A DNA stretch of 64,000 bases from Acuticoccus sp963704595 (GTDB lineage: Bacteria > Pseudomonadota > Alphaproteobacteria > Rhizobiales > Amorphaceae), in assembly GCA_963704595.1 (NCBI GenBank), contig OY969922.1, positions 3,410,001 to 3,474,000 on the forward strand. The letters run 5' to 3'. Under the pieces are notes generated by a model that worked only from the letters and a program-made list of their open reading frames with translations, did no database searches and was not told the origin of the DNA. Positions 18,304 to 26,965 of the stretch are shown piece by piece. Position 1 is the stretch's first letter, and each line of letters starts with the position of its first letter. Both the position numbers and the translations under genes were made by a program.

Positions 18304-20187
18304 ATGAGCCAATCGCAAAAGAAAGAACAGCCCCTTAAGACGGGCGACGGGCCGATGCGGAACGATGCCGAACGTGACCAGCCGGGCACACCGCGCGATC
18401 CGATCCTGAATTACATCGTCGAGAACCCGGAGGCGTTCGCGGAAAATATCGCGAAGATGCTCGCCCACGCGGGCGATGCGCTCAATGCCTACGTGAAGCC
18501 TCTCCAGGAAGGCGAGGTGAAGGCCAACTACACCGACGAGCTGACCGAGTGGACGCGCACCCTGTCGCGGGTCGGCCACTACTGGCTCGCCGATCCGCGC
18601 CGGGCCTTCGAGGCGCAGGCGAGGCTCGCCAGCCAGTGGATGAGCCTCTACGCCCACTCCCTCCAGCGCATGTCCGGCGAGCCGACGGCCCCGGTCGCCG
18701 AGCCCGACCCGACCGACAAGCGCTTCAAGGACCCCGACTGGTCGACCATCCAGTTCTTCGACTTTCTGAAGCAGGGCTACCTCATCACCACCCGCTGGGC
18801 CGAGAAGCTGGTGGAGGAGACCGACGACCTCGACGCGCATACGCGACAGAAGGCCGAATTCTACGTGCGCCAGCTGTCCGCAGCGCTGTCGCCCTCGAAC
18901 TTCATCCTCACCAACCCGGAGCTATTGCGCGAGACCGCGACCCAGTCCGGCGGCAATCTCGTCAAGGGGATGCAGATGCTGGCCGAGGACGTGGCGCGCG
19001 GCCACGGCGAACTCCGCCTGCGGCAAAGTGACCCGGAGAAGTTCGCCGTCGGCCGCAACATGGCGCTGACGCCCGGCAAGGTGATCGCCCAGAACGAAGT
19101 CTGCCAGGTGATCCAGTACGACGCGGCGACGAAGACGGTAGCGAAGGAGCCGATCCTCATCGTCCCGCCGTGGATCAACAAGTTCTACATCCTCGACCTC
19201 AACGAGGAGAAATCGCTGATCAGGTGGCTGGTCTCGAAAGGCCACACCGTCTTCGTCTGCTCATGGGTGAACCCCGACGAGCGGCACGCCGAGAAGGATT
19301 TCCGCCACTACATGCGCGAGGGGGTGCTGTTCTCGCTGGAGACGGCGCTGATGGCGGCCGAGGCGGAGAAGGCGGACGTTGTCGGCTACTGCGTCGGCGG
19401 CACGCTCCTCGCGATGTCCCTCGCCTACATGGCGAGGAACGGCGACAGGCGCGTCAACACCGCGACCTTCCTCACCACGCAGGTGGACTTCACCGACGCC
19501 GGCGACCTCAAGGTGTTCGTCGACAAGGACCAGCTCGAGGTGCTCGAGAAGAAGATGCGCGCCAAGGGCTACCTCGACGGTGCGGCGATGGCCTCGGCGT
19601 TCAACATGCTGCGCGCCAACGACCTCATCTGGCCCTACGTCATCAACAACTACATCCGCGGCAAGGACCCCTTCCCATTCGACCTCCTCTACTGGAACTC
19701 CGATTCGACGCGGATGCCGGCGGCCAACCACGCCTTCTACCTGCGCAACTTCTACCTCGAGAACCTGTTCGCGAAGGGCGAGCTCACGATCGACGAGCTC
19801 ACCCTCTCGCCGAAGGACATCACCGTCCCCATCTTCAATGTCGCGACGCGGGAAGATCACATCGCGCCGGCACATTCGGTCTTCCGCGGCAACCAGCTCT
19901 TCGGCGGCGAGGCGGAGTTCGTGCTGACGGGCTCCGGCCACATCGCCGGCATCGTCAACCCGCCGGAGCGCAAGAAGTACCAGGTCTGGACCGGCGGTGA
20001 GGCCGGACAGGGCCTCGAACACTGGGTCGCCACCGCGAAGGAAACGCCGGGCTCGTGGTGGCCGTTGTGGGACAAGTGGCTGAAGGCCCACCGGAGCGGC
20101 GAGCGGGTCCCCGGCCGCAAGCCGGGCGGCGGCCACTTCACCCCGCTGGAAGACGCGCCCGGCAGCTACGTCAAGAAACGCTACTAA
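18304..20187 (+). CDS. phaC: Class I poly(R)-hydroxyalkanoate synthase
   Basis: PhaC polymerises (R)-3-hydroxyacyl-CoA into polyhydroxyalkanoate granules. At 627 residues it is the size of a class I enzyme. The lipase-like box GYCVGGT carries the catalytic Cys (about residue 363); the triad is completed by Asp in REDHIAPAHS and His in GSGHIAGIVNPP. The N-terminal half contains the conserved YNPLLI-region equivalent and IVPPWINKFYILDL. The gene is divergent from the lipoprotein gene. Its partners phbA, phbB and phaR lie about 9-13 kb away. The ATG at 18304 is preferred over 18265 since the first 13 codons have no family match. cysK follows after 11 bases. Confidence 0.97.
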   Translation: MSQSQKKEQPLKTGDGPMRNDAERDQPGTPRDPILNYIVENPEAFAENIAKMLAHAGDALNAYVKPLQEGEVKANYTDELTEWTRTLSRVGHYWLADPRRAFEAQARLASQWMSLYAHSLQRMSGEPTAPVAEPDPTDKRFKDPDWSTIQFFDFLKQGYLITTRWAEKLVEETDDLDAHTRQKAEFYVRQLSAALSPSNFILTNPELLRETATQSGGNLVKGMQMLAEDVARGHGELRLRQSDPEKFAVGRNMALTPGKVIAQNEVCQVIQYDAATKTVAKEPILIVPPWINKFYILDLNEEKSLIRWLVSKGHTVFVCSWVNPDERHAEKDFRHYMREGVLFSLETALMAAEAEKADVVGYCVGGTLLAMSLAYMARNGDRRVNTATFLTTQVDFTDAGDLKVFVDKDQLEVLEKKMRAKGYLDGAAMASAFNMLRANDLIWPYVINNYIRGKDPFPFDLLYWNSDSTRMPAANHAFYLRNFYLENLFAKGELTIDELTLSPKDITVPIFNVATREDHIAPAHSVFRGNQLFGGEAEFVLTGSGHIAGIVNPPERKKYQVWTGGEAGQGLEHWVATAKETPGSWWPLWDKWLKAHRSGERVPGRKPGGGHFTPLEDAPGSYVKKRY

Positions 20188-20198
20188 GGATTTTGAGC

Positions 20199-21245
20199 AT
20201 GAGTTCCCGTCCCGGCGCCGAAATGATCGACCTCATCGGCAACACGCCCCTGGTGCGCCTCAAGCGCGCCTCGGAGGAAACCGGCTGCGAAATCCTCGGC
20301 AAGGCCGAATTCCTCAACCCCGGCCAGTCGGTGAAGGATCGCGCGGCGCTCTACATCATCCGCGATGCGGTGGCGCGTGGCGCGCTGAAGCCCGGCGGCA
20401 CCATCGTGGAAGGCACCGCCGGCAACACCGGGATCGGCCTCTCGCTGGTCGGCAACGCGCTCGGCTACAAGAGCGTGATCGTCATCCCCGAGACGCAGAG
20501 CGAAGAGAAGAAAGAGGCGCTTCGGCTGGCGGGCGCGAAGCTCGTCCAGGTGCCTGCGGCGCCGTACAAGAACCCCAACAACTTCGTGCGCCTCTCCGGC
20601 CGCCTCGCCGAGCAGCTCGACCGGGATCTGCCGGAGGGTGCGATCTGGGCCAACCAGTTCGACAACGTCGCCAACCGGCAAGCGCACATCGAGGGCACGG
20701 GGCCCGAGATCTGGGAACAGACCGGCGGCAAGGTCGACGGCTTCATCTGCGCGGTCGGCTCGGGCGGCACGCTCGCCGGCACGGGCATGGTGCTGAAGGA
20801 GCGTAACAGGGACATCAAGATCGGCCTCGCCGACCCGATGGGCGCCGCGCTCTACAACTACTACGCCAACGGCGAGCTCGCCTCCTCCGGCTCCTCCATC
20901 GCGGAGGGGATCGGACAGGGGCGGATCACGGCGAACCTGGAAGGCGCGCCGGTCGACATGCCGTTCCAGATCCCCGACGAGGAAGGCGTGCCGATCGTCT
21001 ACCAGCTCCTGCGCGAAGAGGGGCTGGTGCTTGGGCTGTCGTCGGGCATCAACGTTGCCGGCGCGATCCGGATGGCGCGCGAGATGGGGCCGGGGCACAC
21101 CATCGTCACCATCCTGTGCGACTACGGCCACCGCTACGCGTCGAAGCTCTTCAATCCCGCATTCATGCGCGAGAAGGGCCTCCCCGTGCCGGAATGGCTC
21201 GAGGAAGAGCCTTCGTTCGAGGTGCCGTTCGAGAGCGCGGCCTGA
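20199..21245 (+). CDS. cysK: Cysteine synthase A (O-acetylserine sulfhydrylase)
   Basis: The enzyme makes cysteine from O-acetylserine and sulfide with PLP. The 348-residue protein shows IDLIGNTPLVRL at its start, the PLP lysine in PGQSVKDRAALYII (about residue 47), the substrate loop VEGTAGNTGIGL, the phosphate-binding GSGGTLAGTG and SSGINVAGAI near the PLP-N1 site. It is slightly longer than enteric CysK, as often in alphaproteobacteria, with a C-terminal tail after DYGHRYASKLFN. ATG 20199 follows phaC by 11 bases with AAGGA upstream, so it may be read through from phaC. It converges with tyrA across a GC-rich hairpin. Confidence 0.94.
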   Translation: MSSRPGAEMIDLIGNTPLVRLKRASEETGCEILGKAEFLNPGQSVKDRAALYIIRDAVARGALKPGGTIVEGTAGNTGIGLSLVGNALGYKSVIVIPETQSEEKKEALRLAGAKLVQVPAAPYKNPNNFVRLSGRLAEQLDRDLPEGAIWANQFDNVANRQAHIEGTGPEIWEQTGGKVDGFICAVGSGGTLAGTGMVLKERNRDIKIGLADPMGAALYNYYANGELASSGSSIAEGIGQGRITANLEGAPVDMPFQIPDEEGVPIVYQLLREEGLVLGLSSGINVAGAIRMAREMGPGHTIVTILCDYGHRYASKLFNPAFMREKGLPVPEWLEEEPSFEVPFESAA

Positions 21246-21252
21246 GCCTGCA

Positions 21253-21273
21253 GCGGCGGGGGCTCCCCGCCGC
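21253..21273. terminator. GC hairpin between convergent cysK and tyrA
   Basis: GCGGCGGGG (21253-21261) pairs perfectly with CCCCGCCGC (21265-21273) around a 3-base loop, filling most of the 29-base gap between the two convergent stop codons. No T-run follows, so termination strength is uncertain, but the position suits a bidirectional terminator. Confidence 0.5.
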
Positions 21274-21274
21274 C

Positions 21275-22210
21275 CTACTCCGCGCCGCGCGGCTCCTGCG
21301 GACGGCCGAAGTTCGGCGCGGCGGTGTCCTGCCCGGCGCCGACGATCGAGCGGCGGATCGCGCGGGTCCGCGTAAAGGTGTCGAACAGCTGCTCGCCATC
21401 GCCCCAGCGGATCGCGCGCTGAAGCATGGCGAGATCCTCCGAGAAGCGGCCGAGCGCCTCCAGCACCGCCTCGCGATTGTTGAGGAAGACGTCGCGCCAC
21501 ATCGTGGGATCGGACGCGGCAAGGCGGGTGAAGTCGCGGAAACCGCCGGCGGAGAACTTGATGACCTCGGCCTCGGTCACCTCCTCCATGTCGCTGGCGG
21601 TGCGCACGATGTTGTAGGCGATGAGGTGCGGCAGGTGCGAGGTCAGCGCCAGCACCAGGTCGTGCCGCGTCACCTCCATGATCTCGATCTCGGCGCCGAA
21701 CGCGCGCCACATGTCGGCGACGATCTCGGTCGCCTCGGCATCGGTCGCCCCCGTCGGCGTGACGATGCACCAGCGGTGGTTGAAGAGGCTGGGGAAACCG
21801 GCGCTCGGCCCCGAATTCTCCGAGCCCGCGATGGGGTGGCCCGCGACGAAGCGGGCCGAGGCCGGCAGCGTCGCGACCATGGCGTCGATCACCGCGCCCT
21901 TCACCGAGCCGGTGTCGGTCACGATCGCGCCCTCTTTAAGCGCAGGGCCGATCACACGGCCGACGGCTTCCATCGCCCCCACCGGAACCGAGAGGATCAC
22001 GACGTCGGCGTCCGCCACGGCGACCGCGGCGTCCTCGTGATAGCTCGAGCCGAGCCCCAGGTCCTCCGCCTCCTTCAAGGCGTTCCCGTCGCGGTCGGCG
22101 ACGGCGATCTCCCCGTCGAAGCCACAGTCGCGCAGGGCAAGCGCGATGGAGGCTCCGATCAGGCCGATGCCGACAATCGCGACACGCTGGAATCGAAAAG
22201 GCTCGGTCAT
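21275..22210 (-). CDS. tyrA: Prephenate/arogenate dehydrogenase
   Basis: This 311-residue NAD(P)-dependent dehydrogenase catalyses the oxidative decarboxylation of prephenate (or arogenate) on the way to tyrosine. It has the Rossmann motif VAIVGIGLIGASIALALRD at residues 10-28, the catalytic His in AGHPIAGSENSG, VTDTGSVKGAVID, and TSHLPHLIAYN in the dimer helix. Length fits the monofunctional cyclohexadienyl dehydrogenase of alphaproteobacteria (tyrA/tyrC). It is the third gene of the chorismate mutase-hisC-tyrA operon. No ACT domain is present, so feedback control, if any, is not of the ACT type. Confidence 0.94.
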   Translation of the reverse strand: MTEPFRFQRVAIVGIGLIGASIALALRDCGFDGEIAVADRDGNALKEAEDLGLGSSYHEDAAVAVADADVVILSVPVGAMEAVGRVIGPALKEGAIVTDTGSVKGAVIDAMVATLPASARFVAGHPIAGSENSGPSAGFPSLFNHRWCIVTPTGATDAEATEIVADMWRAFGAEIEIMEVTRHDLVLALTSHLPHLIAYNIVRTASDMEEVTEAEVIKFSAGGFRDFTRLAASDPTMWRDVFLNNREAVLEALGRFSEDLAMLQRAIRWGDGEQLFDTFTRTRAIRRSIVGAGQDTAAPNFGRPQEPRGAE

Positions 22211-22243
22211 GGGTCTGGTCTTTAACGCTGGAAGCAGGCCCGC

Positions 22244-23344
22244 TCAGGTGGCGGACAGGCTCTCCCTGTAGGCTGTGAGGGCGGCGATGGTGGCCTCGTT
22301 GGCTTCATCGTCGCCGATGGTCATGCGCAGCATCTGCGGCAGGCCGTAGCCCGTCACGCGGCGCAGGATGATTCCGCGCGAACCGAGGAAGCCGTCGGCG
22401 GCCTCCGCGTCCGCCCCGTCGACCGACGCGAAGTCGATCAGCACGAAGTTGCCGACGCTGGGCGGCACGCGGAAGCCGATGGCCTCGATCCGCTCCGTCA
22501 GTTCCGGCAGCCAGCGGTCGTTGTGGGCGATCGCCCGCTCGACATGGGCGCGGTCGCCGATGGCGGCGACCCCGGCCGCGATGGCCGCGGCGTTTACGTT
22601 GAACGGCCCGCGCACACGGTGGAGCGTATCGATGATCTCCTGCGCGGCGTAGGCCCAGCCGATCCGCAGCGCAGCGAGGCCGTGGATCTTGGAGAAGGTG
22701 CGCGTCATGATCGTGTCCTGACGCGTCGCGGCAAGCTCGATCCCGGCCTCGTAGTCGTTCTTGCGCACGTACTCGGCATAGGCCGCGTCGAGCACGAGGA
22801 GGACGTTGGTCGGCAACAGGTCGCGCAGGCGCCGCACTTCGGTCGCGCTGGTGTAGCTCCCCGTCGGGTTGTTGGGGTTGGCGAGGAAGACGAGCCGCGT
22901 CCGCGCGGTGACGGCGTCGAGGATCTTGTCGACGTCGGCCGCAAGGTCGGTCTCGTCGACGACGACGGGCGTGCCGCCGGCCGCGAGCGTGGCGATCTTG
23001 TACATGAGGAAGGCGTGCTGGGTGAACACCGCCTCGTCGCCCGGCGACAGGTACGCCTGTGCGATCAGGCCGAGGATCTCGTCGGACCCATTGCCGCAGA
23101 CGATGTTGGCCGCGTTGAGGCCGTAGGCCTTCGCGATCGCCTCGCGCAGCGCGTTGGCGCCGCCGTCGGGGTAGCGCTCCAGCGAGGAGGCGGCGGCGAT
23201 GAAGGCTTCACGCGCGGCAGGGCTCGGCCCCAGCGGATTCTCGTTGGAGGAGAGCTTGTGCTCCTTGCCCGCATGGCCGGCGGACGCGCGGCCCGGAACG
23301 TAAGGCGCAATCTTCAGGATGGACTGGCGGGGCTGTGGGCTCAT
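22244..23344 (-). CDS. hisC: Histidinol-phosphate/aromatic aminotransferase HisC
   Basis: This 366-residue class II PLP aminotransferase has the N-terminal IAPYVPGR, KLSSNENPLGPSP, the NPNNPTG motif, the PLP-contacting Asp-Tyr pair in LDAAYAEY and the Schiff-base Lys in TFSKIHGLAALRIGW. HisC converts imidazole-acetol phosphate to histidinol phosphate, but in this operon, between chorismate mutase and tyrA, an aromatic aminotransferase role (prephenate or phenylpyruvate) is equally likely. Its ATG overlaps the chorismate mutase stop codon by four bases, so translation is coupled. Substrate choice cannot be decided by sequence alone. Confidence 0.93.
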   Translation of the reverse strand: MSPQPRQSILKIAPYVPGRASAGHAGKEHKLSSNENPLGPSPAAREAFIAAASSLERYPDGGANALREAIAKAYGLNAANIVCGNGSDEILGLIAQAYLSPGDEAVFTQHAFLMYKIATLAAGGTPVVVDETDLAADVDKILDAVTARTRLVFLANPNNPTGSYTSATEVRRLRDLLPTNVLLVLDAAYAEYVRKNDYEAGIELAATRQDTIMTRTFSKIHGLAALRIGWAYAAQEIIDTLHRVRGPFNVNAAAIAAGVAAIGDRAHVERAIAHNDRWLPELTERIEAIGFRVPPSVGNFVLIDFASVDGADAEAADGFLGSRGIILRRVTGYGLPQMLRMTIGDDEANEATIAALTAYRESLSAT

Positions 23345-24051
23345 GAAGCACTCGTTCGCGCGACGGGGATTTCGATGGGGAAGGCGTGGAAGCGGCCGAG
23401 GACGGTATCGTCGGCCGCGATGTCGCTCGCTGCGATGAGGCGGGGCTCGCCGCCGCGCAGCACGGCCGCCTCGGGGCCGGTGCCGGGGGAGACGTTGCCG
23501 CCGCCGAGCACCAGAACCGTGCCGCCGGCGGAGGTGCGGCAACGGGCGATCACGTGGGCTGCCGCCTCGGCGGGCGCGGCCTCGCTGTCCACCGAAGCGG
23601 TGCTCGCTGCGAGCGGCCGCCACCAGTCGCCCTCGAACGGCACGACCGCGACGTCGCCGGACCCGAGCGCGGACACGGCCGCCGCGCCTGCGTCATGGCT
23701 GAGCACGGAAACCGGGCCGTAAAGGAAGAGTGCGGCATCGAGCGCGCCGGCGGTGTGGATATCGAACGGGCGCTGGATCTGGCAGGCGGCGCTGATGAGC
23801 GTGCGCCAGAAGTGGGCGAGCATCTCGGTCGGCAGCGCGCCCTTGTGCAGCGCCAGGCGGTTCTCGATCACCGCCGCCTCGCGCGCCGGGCGGATCACGC
23901 TTTCGTCGGGCCCCTTGGCGCGGCCGATTTCCTCGACGATCTCGAACCGCTCGCGCAACAGGCGGTGGATCCCCGTGTCCACGGCGTCGAGCCGGGAACG
24001 CAGGGCCGCGAGGCGGGCCGGCGAATCGTCGTTGGGGGCAGGCGTCGTCAT
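23341..24051 (-). CDS. Chorismate mutase (AroQ-type domain protein)
   Basis: The N-terminal 95 residues form an AroQ chorismate mutase domain: LAALRSRLDAVDTGIHRLLRERFEIVEEIGRAK, then VIRPAREAAVIENRL and FWRTLISAACQIQ. The enzyme rearranges chorismate to prephenate. The remaining 140 residues (GALDAALFLYGPVSVLSHDAGAAAVSALG, later LVLGGGNVSPGTG) resemble the C-terminal part of the alphaproteobacterial chorismate mutase found upstream of hisC-tyrA and are of unclear function; they do not look like a complete prephenate dehydratase. ATG 24051 is chosen where the family homology begins. It leads the operon and is divergent from metX. Confidence 0.88.
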   Translation of the reverse strand: MTTPAPNDDSPARLAALRSRLDAVDTGIHRLLRERFEIVEEIGRAKGPDESVIRPAREAAVIENRLALHKGALPTEMLAHFWRTLISAACQIQRPFDIHTAGALDAALFLYGPVSVLSHDAGAAAVSALGSGDVAVVPFEGDWWRPLAASTASVDSEAAPAEAAAHVIARCRTSAGGTVLVLGGGNVSPGTGPEAAVLRGGEPRLIAASDIAADDTVLGRFHAFPIEIPVARTSAS

Positions 24052-24240
24052 GGGAACCGTTGGTCTTGCGAAGGCCCGAGCGATAGCCCCTCGCCGCCTC
24101 CGAGGCAAAGAAAACATTGACCCGGGCGCCATCGCTCGCCTACCCGGAAGAACCCGGGTATCGCACGCGCCACAGATTGAAGCCGCGGCCGCCGTCCTTA
24201 CCTTGAACGGGCAGCACACCGCGTGACGTGGGAGTTGTGA

Positions 24241-25467
24241 ATGGCTGAAACCGCCGTGGACGGCAGAGCCGCCCCGCCGGATTCCGCCGAGGCGGATCTG
24301 GAGGCGCGCCGGCGCTCCGAAGTCGACCACCCGACGAGCCTGGTCGCGCGGTTCGAGAACGACCCGCTGCCGCTGGATTCCGGCGTCTCCCTCCCCGCCT
24401 GGCAGATCGCCTACCAGACCTACGGGACGCTGAACGCCTCGCGCAGCAACGCCATCCTCCTGTGCCATGCGCTGACCGGCGACCAGCACGCCGCCAACCG
24501 CCACCCCGTCACCGGCCGCGCCGGCTGGTGGGATGCGCTGGTCGGCCCCGGCAAGCCGGTCGACACCGACCACTTCTTCGTCATCTGCGCCAACGTGCTC
24601 GGCGGCTGTTCGGGCACCACCGGCCCCGCCTCGAGCGACCCCGCCACCGGCAAGCCCTACGGCCTCTCCATGCCCGTCGTCACCATCGCCGACATGGTGC
24701 GCGCGCAGGAGCGGCTGATCCGCCACCTCGGCATCGACATGCTGTTCGCCGTCGTCGGCGGCTCGATGGGCGGGATGCAGGTGCTGGAATGGGGCGCAAC
24801 GTTCGGCAACCGCGTGTTCGCCGCGCTTCCCATCGCCACCGGCTCGCGCCACTCGCCGCAGAACATCGCCTTCCACGAGGTCGGCCGACAGTCGATCATG
24901 GCAGACCCCGACTGGCGCGGCGGGCGCTACCTCGAAGAAGGTCTGAAGCCGCGCAAGGGGCTGTCGGTCGCGCGGATGGCCGCGCACATCACGTACGTTT
25001 CGGAAGCGGCGCTGCACCGCAAGTTCGGCCGCGCGCTGCAGGACCGCGAGAACGTGACGTTCGGCTTCGACGCCGACTTCCAGATCGAGAGCTACCTGCG
25101 CTACCAGGGTTCGACCTTCGTCGATCGGTTTGACGCCAACTCCTACCTCTACCTTACCCGCGCGATGGATTATTTCGACCTGTCGCGCCAGCATGACGGC
25201 CGCGTCGCCAACGCCTTCCGCGGCACCAACACGCGCTGGTGCGTGGTCTCCTTCACCTCGGACTGGCTGTTCCCGACGTCGGAGAGCCGGACCATCGTCC
25301 ATGCGCTCAACGCCACCGGCGCGCAGGTCTCGTTCGTGGAGATCGACAGCGACAAGGGGCACGACGCGTTCCTGCTGGAGGAGCCGGAGTTCCACCGGGC
25401 GGTGCGCGGCTTCCTCACCGGCGCTGCGCTGGCCCGCGGCCTCGAGCCGCCGTCCGCCGCAATCTGA
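24241..25467 (+). CDS. metX: Homoserine O-acyltransferase MetX
   Basis: MetX activates homoserine with an acyl group (acetyl, or succinyl in some lineages) for methionine synthesis. The 408-residue alpha/beta hydrolase has the nucleophile Ser in GGSMGGMQ (about residue 177), the catalytic Asp in FTSDWLFP and His in DKGHDAFLLEEPEF; LCHALTGDQHA holds the oxyanion region. Length is standard after an Ala-rich 30-residue N-terminus. It is followed by metW after 7 bases, the usual alphaproteobacterial metXW pair. The 189-base divergent region before it contains a short hairpin (TACCCGG/CCGGGTA near 24141-24161) but no convincing SAM riboswitch. Acetyl versus succinyl specificity is not decided here. 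Confidence 0.95.
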   Translation: MAETAVDGRAAPPDSAEADLEARRRSEVDHPTSLVARFENDPLPLDSGVSLPAWQIAYQTYGTLNASRSNAILLCHALTGDQHAANRHPVTGRAGWWDALVGPGKPVDTDHFFVICANVLGGCSGTTGPASSDPATGKPYGLSMPVVTIADMVRAQERLIRHLGIDMLFAVVGGSMGGMQVLEWGATFGNRVFAALPIATGSRHSPQNIAFHEVGRQSIMADPDWRGGRYLEEGLKPRKGLSVARMAAHITYVSEAALHRKFGRALQDRENVTFGFDADFQIESYLRYQGSTFVDRFDANSYLYLTRAMDYFDLSRQHDGRVANAFRGTNTRWCVVSFTSDWLFPTSESRTIVHALNATGAQVSFVEIDSDKGHDAFLLEEPEFHRAVRGFLTGAALARGLEPPSAAI

Positions 25468-25474
25468 GAGCCAG

Positions 25475-26101
25475 ATGACCGAGACCCACGCCGCCTCCCC
25501 GTCCCGCCGGCTCGACTACGACGTCATCCGCGAACTCGTCGCCAAGGGGAGCCGCATCCTCGACGTCGGCTGCGGCGACGGCGCGCTGATGGCGCTGCTC
25601 GAAAGCTCGCACGGGGTGCGGGCGAGCGGCATCGAGATCGACCAGAAGAACGTCAACAACGCGGTCGCGCTCGGCCTCTCCGTCGTCCAGGGCGACGCCG
25701 ACACCGACCTCGCCAACTACCCCGACGACGCGTTCGACTACGTGATCCTCAGCCAGACGCTGCAGGCGACCCGCGACCCGCGCAAGGTTCTGGAAAACCT
25801 CCTCAGGATCGGCCGGTCCTGCATCGTCTCCTTCCCCAATTTCGGGTTCTGGGGCGTCAGGCTGCAATTGCTCGTGCAGGGGCAGATGCCGACGACCAGC
25901 CTCCTGCCGGACATGTGGTGGTCCACCTCCAACATCCACTTCTGCACGATCCGCGACTTCGTGGTCCTGTGCGACGAGATGGGGGTGACGGTGGACCGCG
26001 CCATCGCGCTCAACGGGCGCGGCACCCGCATCCCGTTCAACGCACCGTGGTGGTTCTGGAACCTCTTCGGCGAGCAGGCGGTCTTCCTCCTGCGCCGCTA
26101 G
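25475..26101 (+). CDS. metW: Methionine biosynthesis protein MetW
   Basis: MetW is a small SAM-methyltransferase-fold protein that is encoded with, and in several bacteria binds and activates, MetX. The 208-residue product carries the methyltransferase motif I SRILDVGCGDGALMALL, motif II in ASGIEIDQKNVNNAVALGLSVVQGDADTDL (read in parts), and the MetW hallmark SFPNFGFWGVRLQLLVQGQMP with WWSTSNIHFCT. It begins 7 bases after metX. Its methyltransferase activity is unproven in the family, so the likely role is support of homoserine acylation. Confidence 0.95.
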   Translation: MTETHAASPSRRLDYDVIRELVAKGSRILDVGCGDGALMALLESSHGVRASGIEIDQKNVNNAVALGLSVVQGDADTDLANYPDDAFDYVILSQTLQATRDPRKVLENLLRIGRSCIVSFPNFGFWGVRLQLLVQGQMPTTSLLPDMWWSTSNIHFCTIRDFVVLCDEMGVTVDRAIALNGRGTRIPFNAPWWFWNLFGEQAVFLLRR

Positions 26102-26110
26102 CGCCCCGCC

Positions 26111-26854
26111 TCAATTGCCGGCGCGCGAGATCTGCGTGGCGGGCTTCGGCACCAGCCCAGGCACCCGCAGCGAGCGGGACTTCTGGTTCACGTGGATGCC
26201 GCGGGTGATGTTCTTCTGCGCCTCCATCGCCAGAAGCCCGGCAAAGCGCGGCAGGACCGCGCCGCCGATCTTCTCCCACGCCCGCGTCGACCCCAGGATG
26301 AAACGCCGCCGGCTCGGCGGGACGTAGAGGAAGCGCCGCGTCGCCGCCACTTCCAGCGACGCGCCCTCCAGCAGCATCTGGAGCTGCATCCGCGAGAACG
26401 GGCGGCCGAGGCCGAATGGCGTGTCCTCGGCCCGCGCCCAGGCGCCCGTCCGGTACGGCACCACCACCAGAACCTTGCCTGTCGGCATCAGGACGCGCCA
26501 GACCTCGCGCAGCAGCGCCGCGGGATCGCGCGTCACCTCGAGAAGGTGGACGAGGAGGAGCTTGTCGACCGAGTTGTCGGGGAGCGGGAGAGTGTCCTCG
26601 AAGCCGAGGCAGGTGAGGTTCGGGCCCTCAGGCGGCCAGTGGAGCACGCCCTCCGCGGCCGGCATCACCGCTACCACGCGCTCCGCCTCGCCGAGGAACG
26701 GGCGCAGGTACGGCGTGGTGTGGCCGACGCCGACGACACGGTCGGCCGATGCGCTCGGCCAGGTCGCACGGATCTCGTGCGCGATGATCTTCCGGGCGAT
26801 GCGGCCGAGCGGCGTCAAGTAGAAATCCCGTAGTTCGACCACATCGAGGTGCAT
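26111..26854 (-). CDS. Class I SAM-dependent methyltransferase
   Basis: The 247-residue protein has a methyltransferase type 11 layout: a GIG-type motif I in DRVVGVGHTTPYLRPFLGEAERV, acidic motif II missing a classic Asp (VVAVMPAAEG), then SVDKLLLVHLLEVTRDPAALLREVWRVLMPTGKVLVVVPY. The C-terminal third is basic and Arg-rich (PPSRRRFILGSTRAWEK). This type of gene is often found convergent with metW and divergent from gloB in rhizobial relatives. Substrate unknown. ATG 26854 is chosen because the conserved region (VVELRDFYLTPLGR) starts right after it. It converges with metW with only 9 bases between the stop codons. Confidence 0.85.
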   Translation of the reverse strand: MHLDVVELRDFYLTPLGRIARKIIAHEIRATWPSASADRVVGVGHTTPYLRPFLGEAERVVAVMPAAEGVLHWPPEGPNLTCLGFEDTLPLPDNSVDKLLLVHLLEVTRDPAALLREVWRVLMPTGKVLVVVPYRTGAWARAEDTPFGLGRPFSRMQLQMLLEGASLEVAATRRFLYVPPSRRRFILGSTRAWEKIGGAVLPRFAGLLAMEAQKNITRGIHVNQKSRSLRVPGLVPKPATQISRAGN

Positions 26855-26965
26855 CGATTTTCGTCCTTCTTGTCCGTTGCGGTAACGTCCCGCGCTCGTG
26901 TGGCAGTGCCGCGTGACGTTCCGTTTTCCCCATGCTAACGCAGCGCGAGGATTTTGGAGATTCTG

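Noticed and set aside
24052..24240. SAM riboswitch (SAM-II or similar) before metX
   Set aside because: A GATTGAA segment and a small hairpin are present, but the SAM-II pseudoknot pairing and GCUAAA-type core could not be found. A covariance-model search (Rfam RF00521) would decide.
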